Assembly: GCF_000717245.1 (NCBI RefSeq)
Contig: NZ_JNYQ01000029.1
Coordinates: forward strand, 1-21,571
Length of the DNA: 21,571 nucleotides
Direction of reading: 5' to 3'
Origin: Kitasatospora papulosa
Lineage (GTDB): Bacteria > Actinomycetota > Actinomycetes > Streptomycetales > Streptomycetaceae
Program-made: the position numbers and the translations under genes
In this document: positions 1-6,035 of the stretch, one piece after another
Position numbering within the stretch: the stretch's first letter is position 1
Layout of the letters: every line of letters starts with the position of its first letter
The notes under the pieces: generated by a model
The model's input: the letters and a program-made list of their open reading frames with translations, nothing else
The model's database searches: none
What the model was told of the DNA's origin: nothing

Positions 1-75
1 GAGAGCTACGACGCCGGACTCCACCTCCGAGCCTCTCTGATCTGGATCAACGACCTCTTACCGACGACCGAATGA
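1..75 (+). CDS. C-terminal tail of a truncated ORF, possibly an IS5-type transposase
   Basis: Frame 1 is open from the window edge to a TGA at 73-75 and gives 24 residues that include LHLRASLIWINDL. A hydrophobic, tryptophan-containing tail of this kind is typical of the last helix of IS5-group DDE transposases, but 24 residues cannot prove it. The body of the gene would lie left of the window. Its neighbours (a truncated ORF and an IS630 remnant) fit a patch of decayed mobile DNA. It could equally be the end of any other protein. Confidence 0.35.
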   Translation, partial: ESYDAGLHLRASLIWINDLLPTTE

Positions 76-83
76 TCACAACC

Positions 84-374
84 TCACACAGGCCCTAGCT
101 CACGGGCAAGGGCCGCGTCCATGTTCGGGAAGAACCCGTCCGCGTCACCGCGGGCCAGGGCGGCGGCGATGCCCGCGTCGATCTCCTCGGCTCGCGGGTC
201 CGGGCGCCGGGCTCCGTCCGCGCCGGCGCGGGTTGGGCCGTTCCCCATCACCAGCAGCCCGACGCGGTCCGCCCACCTCGCCAGGTTGACGCCGTCCTCG
301 CCGTTCGTGGGCCAATTCCGGGCGTCGTCCAGCTCGTAGGCACGCACCGGACCACTCCAGCCCGCCTGCTGCAA
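84..374 (-). CDS. Hypothetical protein, probably 5'-truncated
   Basis: This 96-residue frame has coding-like composition: an acidic, Ala/Arg-rich protein with stretches such as YELDDARNWPTNGEDG. I do not recognise the family. The only in-frame start is a TTG at 374 without a Shine-Dalgarno site. An ATG at 420 lies in a different frame and would read into this protein if one base of the C7 run (G7 on the + strand, 390-396) were removed, giving PLPPVGARLLQQAG. However, that 5' part overlaps the IS630 remnant on the other strand, so truncation by the insertion is at least as likely as a frameshift. Its stop lies 9 bases from the end of the preceding rightward ORF. Function unknown. Confidence 0.4.
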   Translation of the reverse strand: MQQAGWSGPVRAYELDDARNWPTNGEDGVNLARWADRVGLLVMGNGPTRAGADGARRPDPRAEEIDAGIAAALARGDADGFFPNMDAALARELGPV

Positions 375-394
375 CAGCCGCGCACCGACGGGGG

Positions 395-598
395 GGCAGA
401 GGCGGATCCACCCCGGTCATCCGCGTCCGGGGCCGTTCCCAGCGTCGCTTCTCCGTAGCAGCCCTGTGCTGCTACCAGCCCGGCGAACGCTCCCGCCTGA
501 TCTACGGCCCAAACGGCATACCGACCACAAGCGCGGCGGCCGCAAGCGCTTTGCCTGGACCGCCGCCGTTACCATCCTGGTCTGGGCGATCCGTTAGT
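395..598 (+). pseudogene. IS630-family transposase remnant, frameshifted and internally deleted
   Basis: From about 395 one frame reads GSTPVIRVRGRSQRRFSVAA and continues through CCYQPGERSRLIY to about 508. This is the familiar block of IS630 transposases just before the second catalytic Asp region. The match then jumps to another frame near 510-515 and reads HTDHKRGGRKRFAWT. It then runs directly into VTILVW and a TAG at 596-598, so the segment normally between FAWT and the VLVWDN motif is missing. The DDE catalytic residues are not present. This is a dead fragment, and both ends of the element are gone. Confidence 0.7.
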
Positions 599-787
599 GC
601 CATGTCGCTATGCGCACCGGGCGGGGCGAGGCGGTGCCGTGCCCTGCCCCGGGACGATGGGCTCCCTCCGAACGGGTGAGATTGGCGGTTCGCATGGCGA
701 GTTGTGAGGTGACTTCCCTAGGCTGCGGCGGCATGAAGGGGTGGCGTTTGGCGACCGCCTCACGGAGACAGGTGCGGGAGAGCACGG

Positions 788-1114
788 GTGGAGCCCTACA
801 GCAGGCACGGCAAGTTGGTGCGGGACCGGATTCCGCAGATCATCCGCGAGGACGGGGCTGAGCCGGTCACCTACGCAGCGGGCCGGGAGGAATACCGCAG
901 TCGGCTGCGGGACAAGCTCGGCGAGGAGGTCGCGGAGTTCCTCGAGGCGGATGAGGACTCGGCGCCGGAGGAGCTCGCGGACGTGCTGGAGGTCGTGCGC
1001 GCGCTCGCTGCGGACCTGGGGGTCGACGCGGATCAGCTGGAGAAGATTCGGGAGGCCAAGGCGGGCGAGCGGGGCGGCTTCGCCGACCGGATCGTCTGGA
1101 CGGGCAACCGCTGA
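788..1114 (+). CDS. MazG/PRA-PH-like nucleoside triphosphate pyrophosphohydrolase
   Basis: This is a 108-aa protein starting at GTG 788 with a GGGAG Shine-Dalgarno 7 bases upstream. It opens with HGKLVRDRIPQII and continues with LGEEVAEFLEA (about 47-57) and PEELADVLEVV (about 62-72). These are the E-x2-E and E-x2-D metal-binding helices of the all-alpha NTP pyrophosphatase superfamily (the small phosphoribosyl-ATP pyrophosphohydrolase-like, COG4997-type proteins). Such enzymes cleave NTPs to NMP and pyrophosphate and are regarded as housecleaning or nucleotide-pool enzymes; the substrate here is unknown. The length fits the family. It appears monocistronic and convergent with the EEP-methyltransferase gene. 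Confidence 0.85.
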   Translation: MEPYSRHGKLVRDRIPQIIREDGAEPVTYAAGREEYRSRLRDKLGEEVAEFLEADEDSAPEELADVLEVVRALAADLGVDADQLEKIREAKAGERGGFADRIVWTGNR

Positions 1115-1118
1115 CCGT

Positions 1119-1133
1119 CGGCCGCTTCGGCCG
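1119..1133. terminator. Short GC-rich hairpin between convergent genes
   Basis: CGGCCG-CTT-CGGCCG forms a 6-bp stem five bases after the stop of the pyrophosphohydrolase gene. No U-tract follows, which is common for actinobacterial terminators. Its position between two convergent genes fits a terminator, but the stem is short. Confidence 0.35.
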
Positions 1134-1140
1134 TCATTTC

Positions 1141-1236
1141 GGTACATGGCTTCGTGCGCAATCTCGCACGTGACTGAGTACGTTCGGTGGTACGTGACTT
1201 CGTGCACCAGTCCGCAGGCGGCTGGGGACGTTCGTA
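1141..1236. repeat. Imperfect tandem duplication, 2 x 48 bp
   Basis: Positions 1141-1188 and 1189-1236 align without gaps at 34 of 48 positions. Both begin GGTAC, share CTTCGTGC and end near ACGTTCG. The first copy also holds a perfect 6-bp hairpin, CGTGCG-caatct-CGCACG. It lies immediately after the convergent stop codons and may be a transcription-end structure or a decayed repeat. Confidence 0.5.
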
Positions 1237-1246
1237 GGTGCGTTCC

Positions 1247-2584
1247 TCATGCCTCGGGCTTGGTCAGGACGGCATGGCACACGCCTGGCAGGGTCAGCAC
1301 GGGGGCGCCGGCGGCGGGGACGAGTCCGGCCCGGCGGGCGAGTGCGGTGATCTCGCCCGGGTCGATGCCGCGCTGGAAGGTCCCCTTGCTCTGGCTGGAC
1401 CAGAAGCCGTCGTGGTGGGCTGTCCATCCGCCGTCCGCGGCGGCCTTGGCGATCTCCTCGGGTGAGCGGGTGACGACCACGACATGCCCGCCGGGGCGGG
1501 CAAAGGACGCAACGTCCTTGAGGGCCTGGATGCGCTGCCAGGGGTCGGGCAGCACGTTGAGGACGAACATCGAGGTGACCAGGTCGAACCCTGTCCGCTC
1601 GGGGCGGGGCCAGCCGAAGTCGTCGTGCGGGTCGAAACCCTCGGCCTCCAGACCCGCTGAGTGGTAGTGGGCGACGTCGGTGCCGCGGCCGCAGCCGTGG
1701 TCCAGGACGCTGCGGACGCCGAGGGGACCGGTCAGGTGCTCGGTCACCGCCCGGGAGGCGGGGGAGGGCGCCTGGCGGCTCATCGCGGTCTTATGGGGCT
1801 GATACTCACGCCTGGCCTGGGCGGCGGGGCCGTCGCCGGTCACCTCGCTCAGCGCGAATAGGACGTCGTCAAGCTGGGCCGCCTGAAGGGTCAGGGGCAG
1901 GTCGATCAGCAGCGCGGAGTGGTCGGTGAACGCCGCCGGACCGTTTCGCACTGAAGCGTCCGCGATGACGGTGGTCGTCGCCGTCAGATGGTCGCTGAGC
2001 AGGGCGAGATCGCAGCGGAAGCGGCTGGGCTTGCCGTTGAAGATCCGCTCGAAGGTGAAGGCGGGACCCTCATCGGCGGTGGTGTCGACCAGGCTCGCGA
2101 CCCGCGTCAGCTGCTGCAGAGCCTGCCGTTCGGCCTCGGTGGTGAAGGTGCTGGTCTCCTCACCGAACAGGCCGTCCGCAGCGCGGGGGGCGAGGTTGAA
2201 ATCGCCGCAGACCAGCAGCGGGCGCCCCTTCTCAGCAGTCGTCATTGCGGCGAGCTCGGCCAGCTGGGCGGCCCGTGAGGCGCCGCCGTAGGCGTCGAGA
2301 TGCACATGGAGGACGACAAGCCACTCCAGCTCGACCCGCTGAACCCAGGGGGCCAGCGAGGACACGGCCGGCGGGGCGAGGTCCTCGCTGACCCAGGCGG
2401 CCAGATGCCCGTCCCCGCCGGCGCAAACGAAGCCTCCCAGGGCCGGCGGCGTCCGGTCGGCAGGCTTGAACGGCTCCTGCGCGAGCACGATCTTCACGCC
2501 GTGCTCGCGGAGCCAAGCGGCGAGGTTCGCGCGGGCGCCGGAGGCACCGAGACGCTTGTTGAGGTTGACCGAGGCCAGCAGCAC
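1247..2584 (-). CDS. Fusion of EEP-family phosphodiesterase/nuclease and SAM-dependent methyltransferase
   Basis: This is a 445-aa protein starting at GTG 2584 with GGAGG 6 bases upstream. Residues about 1-230 are an endonuclease/exonuclease/phosphatase domain: N7/N9 in SVNLNKRL, E37 in VLAQEPF, the GDFN motif at 127-130, RCDLALLSDHL at about 190-200, and the terminal FTDHSAL with D221-H222. Residues about 260-445 are a class I methyltransferase with motif I LDHGCGRG (294-301) and the later FVLNVLPDPWQR. The block HKTAMSR...SVLDHGCGRGTDV...GFDP resembles the putative methyltransferases annotated with DNA phosphorothioation (dnd) loci, though this is judged by eye. The gene follows the LysR gene by 21 bases, so the two are probably cotranscribed. 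Substrates are unknown; nucleic acid or nucleotide is an inference from the EEP domain and neighbours. Confidence 0.8.
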   Translation of the reverse strand: MLLASVNLNKRLGASGARANLAAWLREHGVKIVLAQEPFKPADRTPPALGGFVCAGGDGHLAAWVSEDLAPPAVSSLAPWVQRVELEWLVVLHVHLDAYGGASRAAQLAELAAMTTAEKGRPLLVCGDFNLAPRAADGLFGEETSTFTTEAERQALQQLTRVASLVDTTADEGPAFTFERIFNGKPSRFRCDLALLSDHLTATTTVIADASVRNGPAAFTDHSALLIDLPLTLQAAQLDDVLFALSEVTGDGPAAQARREYQPHKTAMSRQAPSPASRAVTEHLTGPLGVRSVLDHGCGRGTDVAHYHSAGLEAEGFDPHDDFGWPRPERTGFDLVTSMFVLNVLPDPWQRIQALKDVASFARPGGHVVVVTRSPEEIAKAAADGGWTAHHDGFWSSQSKGTFQRGIDPGEITALARRAGLVPAAGAPVLTLPGVCHAVLTKPEA

Positions 2585-2605
2585 GAGGGTCCTCCAGAGC
2601 GGGGA

Positions 2606-3676
2606 TTACAGGGGCAGGGGCCTGCCGGAGGCGGCCTCGTCACGGAAGGCGTCCCACAGGATGTTCAGCGGGTGAGAGGCGTCATATGTCTCGCGTTCCC
2701 CCTTGCGGGCGAATACGCCGGAGACCAGCTGGAGCATGGGGTCGAAGTCGTCGGCGAAATCGATGAGCCGGAAGTCCTCACCGGTGGGCAGCCGCCCGTC
2801 GACGGCGGCCTCGCCGATGGAGCGGGCACACAGCATGCACCCATAGGTCATGCGGGACCGCAACAGGGCGAGTCCGTAGTAGATGTCGTCGATCTCGGCG
2901 ACGATCTGCAGCTGCGAGCGGAAGTCGGGCCCATACCAGTGCTCGACGAAGTCGGTGATCACTCCGCGCGAGGGGATCACCAGCGGCAGACTCCGCAGCC
3001 GGTCGACACCGACGGTCCTGGCGGCGAGCTCGCGCATTGGCAGGTTCGTCAGCAAGGCCAGGCCCTCGCGATGCCATTCGAGAAAGTCGTAGTCGGGGGC
3101 GACCCGGGCGGCGGCGGCGTCGGCCGCGAGTCCGCCGCACAGCAGGTCGACCTGGTTGGAGTCCAGGCGCTTCCAGAAGTCGCGGGTCCGCACATGTACG
3201 ACCTTCAGCTCGACCTCCCGCTCCAGCAGCTGCGGGGCGACCCGCTCCCAAACCCGGCCCAGGAAGCCGAGGGTGAACTCCGTCGTCCCCACCGTCAGCG
3301 TCGAGCCGAGCCGGCGGCGGGAATCGGCTATGCCCTGCAGCCAGTCGGCGAACGTCGCCCGAGCCCGCTCGACGACCTCCAGCCCGGTCGGGGTGAACAG
3401 GAAGTCCCGCCCCCGGCCCTGCTTGACCACCAGCAACTCGCCGGTCATGGCCTGGAAGTTGCGGTTGAGGATGTCGAGCTGCTTCTGGACGCTGGACTGC
3501 TCGCGCCCCAGCACCTTCGCCGCGGCCAGCGCGGTCCCCGCCTCCCGCACCACGATCAGCGTCCGCAACTGGTCCCAGGTCATATCCAGAAGATCTGGGG
3601 AACACGAGATCAGATCAGCGCGGAATCCCTCCGGACCCGGCACCTTCAACGGCCCGGACCGCGACGACGGCACCAT
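2606..3676 (-). CDS. LysR-type transcriptional regulator
   Basis: This is a 356-aa protein if started at ATG 3676, which has GGGAGG 7 bases upstream. An internal ATG at 3583 begins the conserved winged HTH (MTWDQLRTLIVVREAGT...AAAKVLGREQSSVQKQLDIL) but has no Shine-Dalgarno. I therefore prefer the longer form with a 31-residue extension. The HTH occupies about residues 32-95. The rest has the two-lobed effector-binding fold pattern, e.g. LGSTLTVGTTEFTLGFLG. It is somewhat longer than a typical LysR protein. It is transcribed divergently from the dCTP-deaminase-like operon, the classic LysR arrangement, and probably controls both directions through the dyads at 3773-3808. The effector is unknown. 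Confidence 0.88.
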   Translation of the reverse strand: MVPSSRSGPLKVPGPEGFRADLISCSPDLLDMTWDQLRTLIVVREAGTALAAAKVLGREQSSVQKQLDILNRNFQAMTGELLVVKQGRGRDFLFTPTGLEVVERARATFADWLQGIADSRRRLGSTLTVGTTEFTLGFLGRVWERVAPQLLEREVELKVVHVRTRDFWKRLDSNQVDLLCGGLAADAAAARVAPDYDFLEWHREGLALLTNLPMRELAARTVGVDRLRSLPLVIPSRGVITDFVEHWYGPDFRSQLQIVAEIDDIYYGLALLRSRMTYGCMLCARSIGEAAVDGRLPTGEDFRLIDFADDFDPMLQLVSGVFARKGERETYDASHPLNILWDAFRDEAASGRPLPL

Positions 3677-3772
3677 GACCCACCCTCCCTGACTTGGCCT
3701 CACCCAGCTTGCACTGTCCGCACGGCCAGCAGAACTGAACTTCTCCGCATTTCACCCCGAGAAAACCTTTAA

Positions 3773-3808
3773 ATGTCCAACCGGACATATGGATATTGCG
3801 GACTATCC
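3773..3808. promoter_or_regulatory. Two dyads in the divergent control region, probable LysR operator
   Basis: Between the divergent LysR gene and the dCTP-deaminase-like gene lie ATGTCC-aacc-GGACAT (3773-3788, perfect 6-bp arms) and GGATA-ttgcggac-TATCC (3791-3808, perfect 5-bp arms). The half-site CGGAC recurs 17 bases apart (3782 and 3799). LysR-type regulators usually bind partial dyads of this size in the shared intergenic region. This tract is also AT-richer than its surroundings (AAAACCTTTAAATG just upstream). No clear -35/-10 pair could be assigned in 3677-3883. Confidence 0.5.
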
Positions 3809-3883
3809 CGGGGAACATTTCAGCAGCCGCCTTCGATCCGATAGGCGATGATCACGGCGCTGCCTGAACCCGGGGGGTAAGCC

Positions 3884-4429
3884 ATGCTCTCAGCCGAGTC
3901 GATCACCTGGCTGATCCAACAGGACGCTCTGCACTGGCCTGGCCAACTTCGCGGCAATGGACTGCTGTTGACGCTCGGCTCGCCGCTGCAGCCGTTGACC
4001 GCGCCGAGCACGCAGGTGATCGACCTAGCCGACCAGTCGAGCATCGACGGCCTCTACGGCGAGTCGGTCACCGACTGGACGAGCTACGAGATGATGCCCG
4101 GCGAGATGCTGCTCGGCTCAGTCGAACAGCCGCTGCGGCTCGGGGCCGGACTGGTGGGCATGATTGGCGGACTGAGCCACCTGGCCCGCGTCGGCCTGGC
4201 CGTCCACGTCACCAGCCCGTTCGTACTGCCCGGCTGGAACGGGCACCTCACGCTGGAGCTGGTCAACACCGGCCCCGCCGTCCTGCGTCTGCACCACGGC
4301 ATGCCGCTGGGGCGCCTGCTCGTCTGCGCCCTGGACGGCCCCCGCTCCGACGACGTCGCATCCCACCCCTTCTACGGCCGCGAGGCCGACCTGAAGAGCC
4401 GATACGCCGACGAGTTCCCACCAACTTGA
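3884..4429 (+). CDS. dCTP deaminase / dUTPase-fold protein
   Basis: This is a 181-aa protein starting at ATG 3884, 7 bases after a GGGGGG-type Shine-Dalgarno. It follows the dCTP deaminase pattern: PGEMLLGSVEQ (about 72-82), GLSHLARVGLAVHVTSPF (96-113), PGWNGHLTLELVNTG (116-130) and a hydrophobic HGMPLGRLLV strand. Compared with E. coli Dcd from memory, S98, R102 and E125 fall at the spacing of the catalytic S111, R115 and E138. The usual GRSS is GGLS here, so the first Arg is lost. The C-terminal nucleotide-closing segment is divergent (GREADLKSRYADEF). It probably binds or deaminates a deoxycytidine nucleotide. It is first gene of a four-gene rightward operon and lies 16 bases before the HIT gene. 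dCTP deaminases act in phage defence as well as in dUMP synthesis. Confidence 0.75.
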   Translation: MLSAESITWLIQQDALHWPGQLRGNGLLLTLGSPLQPLTAPSTQVIDLADQSSIDGLYGESVTDWTSYEMMPGEMLLGSVEQPLRLGAGLVGMIGGLSHLARVGLAVHVTSPFVLPGWNGHLTLELVNTGPAVLRLHHGMPLGRLLVCALDGPRSDDVASHPFYGREADLKSRYADEFPPT

Positions 4430-4445
4430 GTCAGAGGTGATCGTG

Positions 4446-5066
4446 ATGGACTGCCAGTTCTGCACCGAGTTCACCGCACGCGAGGGCACGACCCGGATCA
4501 TCACCAAGACCGCCGGCGGTTGGGTGCTGCTGCCGACCATCGGCTCCCTCACCCCGGGCTACTGCCTGTTCATGCCCCTTCAACACCTGGACGCCGCCGC
4601 CGACGTCACCCCCGCCGACCTTGAGCGGGTCGCCGAGGAGACCGAACAGATGCGCAAGCTGATTCAGGCCCGCTACGGGCCGGTGGTCTTGGCCGAACAC
4701 GGACCGCGCGACTGCGAGTTGGGTGCGTCCTGCTGCAGCCACTGCCACCTGCACCTGATCCCCGTCCCCGACCCCGACCAGATCACCGCCGCCTACGAGA
4801 AGACCGGGGGGCCGGGCCTGCGGCTCACCTCCATGGCGGCCCTCCCGGAGGCCGCAGAGGGCTCCTACCTCTACCTCTCCCCGCGGCCCGGCGAGCACTA
4901 CTACTGGCCCTCGGCGGGCTTCGCCCGGCAGTTCGTACGCCGCGTCTGCGCGGACCAGCACGGCATCGGCGACTTCTACGACTGGCGCGACCACCCCTTC
5001 ACCGAGAACCGCGACCGCACCTTTGCCGAGCTGAGTGCCGACCTGCACCTCGCGGACGCCGCCTGA
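4446..5066 (+). CDS. HIT-family protein (nucleotide hydrolase/transferase)
   Basis: This is a 206-aa protein. ATG 4446 is preferred over GTG 4437/4443 because AGAGG lies 8 bases before it. It begins MDCQFC, a CxxC pair common in zinc-binding HIT and GalT-like proteins, and has the histidine triad HCHLHLI (H89, H91, H93) after a C/S-rich loop. HIT proteins hydrolyse or transfer nucleotidyl groups on nucleoside-phosphoramidates, dinucleoside polyphosphates or sugar nucleotides through the middle-to-last His. The C-terminal about 90 residues (TSMAALPEAAEGSYLYLS, then aromatic-rich) extend beyond a minimal HIT domain. Next to a dCTP-deaminase-fold protein, this supports a nucleotide-handling operon. 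The exact substrate cannot be read from the sequence. Confidence 0.82.
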   Translation: MDCQFCTEFTAREGTTRIITKTAGGWVLLPTIGSLTPGYCLFMPLQHLDAAADVTPADLERVAEETEQMRKLIQARYGPVVLAEHGPRDCELGASCCSHCHLHLIPVPDPDQITAAYEKTGGPGLRLTSMAALPEAAEGSYLYLSPRPGEHYYWPSAGFARQFVRRVCADQHGIGDFYDWRDHPFTENRDRTFAELSADLHLADAA

Positions 5067-5090
5067 ATCGAGAAGAAGGGGGACGGCGCG

Positions 5091-6035
5091 ATGGCGATAT
5101 CCCTGCCCCGCCCGTTACACACATTTGGCGCCGCAGAGCTGGAAGCGGCGGCCAAGGACCGGCGCTGGCCGAAGTGGCAGACCATGGCCCTGCTGCACTC
5201 GCTGAAATTGCCCGTGCTCAACGCCTGCCTCATCCAGCCCGGCGACAGCGCGGCGACCGTCCGCACCGCCGCCCACGTTCTGGCCGCCGCCACCGGCACG
5301 GAGACACTGATGATCCGCTCGGACGGCGGGGCGGAGAAGAAGCAGTACTACCGCGGCGGCAACACCTTCCCCGTCGAGGAGATCGGTCCCCGGGCCGCCG
5401 GGCTGCTGGCCTACGGGCGGGCGGTGATCCTCGCGGAGCCCACCAATCGCTTCACCAACCGCCTCACTGTCCTGGCCCGCATGGACAGGCCTGGTCCCGG
5501 CCGTCCCGGTTCGCTGACCCTGGAGGCTCTTGGGCCCGGCTACGACGTCGCGGACCTGACCCGCGGGCAGATCCCACCGCAGGTCACCGCCCACCTCGAC
5601 GACGTCGACTTCGCCCACTACCAGCCGCCTCGCTGGCACGAGTGGAAGATCACGGACGACCAGTGTCCCGGCGGCGAGGACGCCCGCCGCACCCGCCGCC
5701 TTGAGCGGCTCGCCTCCCAGACCCTCACCGACGGCGGCCACCTCGACGGCGAGACCGGCCCCGGGCACGCCGAGACCTGGCTGCGGCAGCGCGGCTACCT
5801 GCACCTGTTCGGACCGCAGCCGACCCGTGAGGCCCTGGCCAAACGCGCCCGTCGGCTGTTCGAGGACGCCTTCTTCCTCGCCCGGTCCCAGCCGAACCGG
5901 AACTGGCACTGCCTGGCCACCGCGTTCTCCGTCTTCGAGGAGCCCCGCACCATCTACTGGGACCTGGTCGACGGCGAGCGCAAGTATGCCGCGACGGCAC
6001 CGGCCGCTGCCCGACACGAGGAGCGGGCTGCATGA
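5091..6035 (+). CDS. Conserved-looking protein of unknown function (314 aa)
   Basis: This 314-aa protein starts at ATG 5091 with AAGGGGG 8 bases upstream and overlaps the next gene by an ATGA. I do not recognise a family with certainty. The central part reads like a structured enzyme: LMIRSDGG (about 73-80), YYRGGNTFPVEEIGP, VILAEPTNRFTNRLTVLARM (about 111-130) and LTLEALGPGYDVADLTRGQ. The order of a glycine-rich basic strand, EPTNRF and LEALGPGYD is reminiscent of ATP-grasp nucleotide-binding lobes, but the second-lobe metal ligands are not obvious. The C-terminus contains HLFGPQPTREALAKRARRLF, probably helical. It is sandwiched between HIT and cysteine desulfurase genes in one operon, so it may be the central, system-defining enzyme of the cluster. 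Confidence 0.75.
   Translation: MAISLPRPLHTFGAAELEAAAKDRRWPKWQTMALLHSLKLPVLNACLIQPGDSAATVRTAAHVLAAATGTETLMIRSDGGAEKKQYYRGGNTFPVEEIGPRAAGLLAYGRAVILAEPTNRFTNRLTVLARMDRPGPGRPGSLTLEALGPGYDVADLTRGQIPPQVTAHLDDVDFAHYQPPRWHEWKITDDQCPGGEDARRTRRLERLASQTLTDGGHLDGETGPGHAETWLRQRGYLHLFGPQPTREALAKRARRLFEDAFFLARSQPNRNWHCLATAFSVFEEPRTIYWDLVDGERKYAATAPAAARHEERAA

Noticed and set aside
2300..3772. Long rightward open frame of about 490 codons opposite the LysR and EEP-methyltransferase genes
   Set aside because: Gly/Gln/Pro-rich composition with no domain; it mirrors the two well-supported minus-strand genes and is a GC-rich shadow frame.
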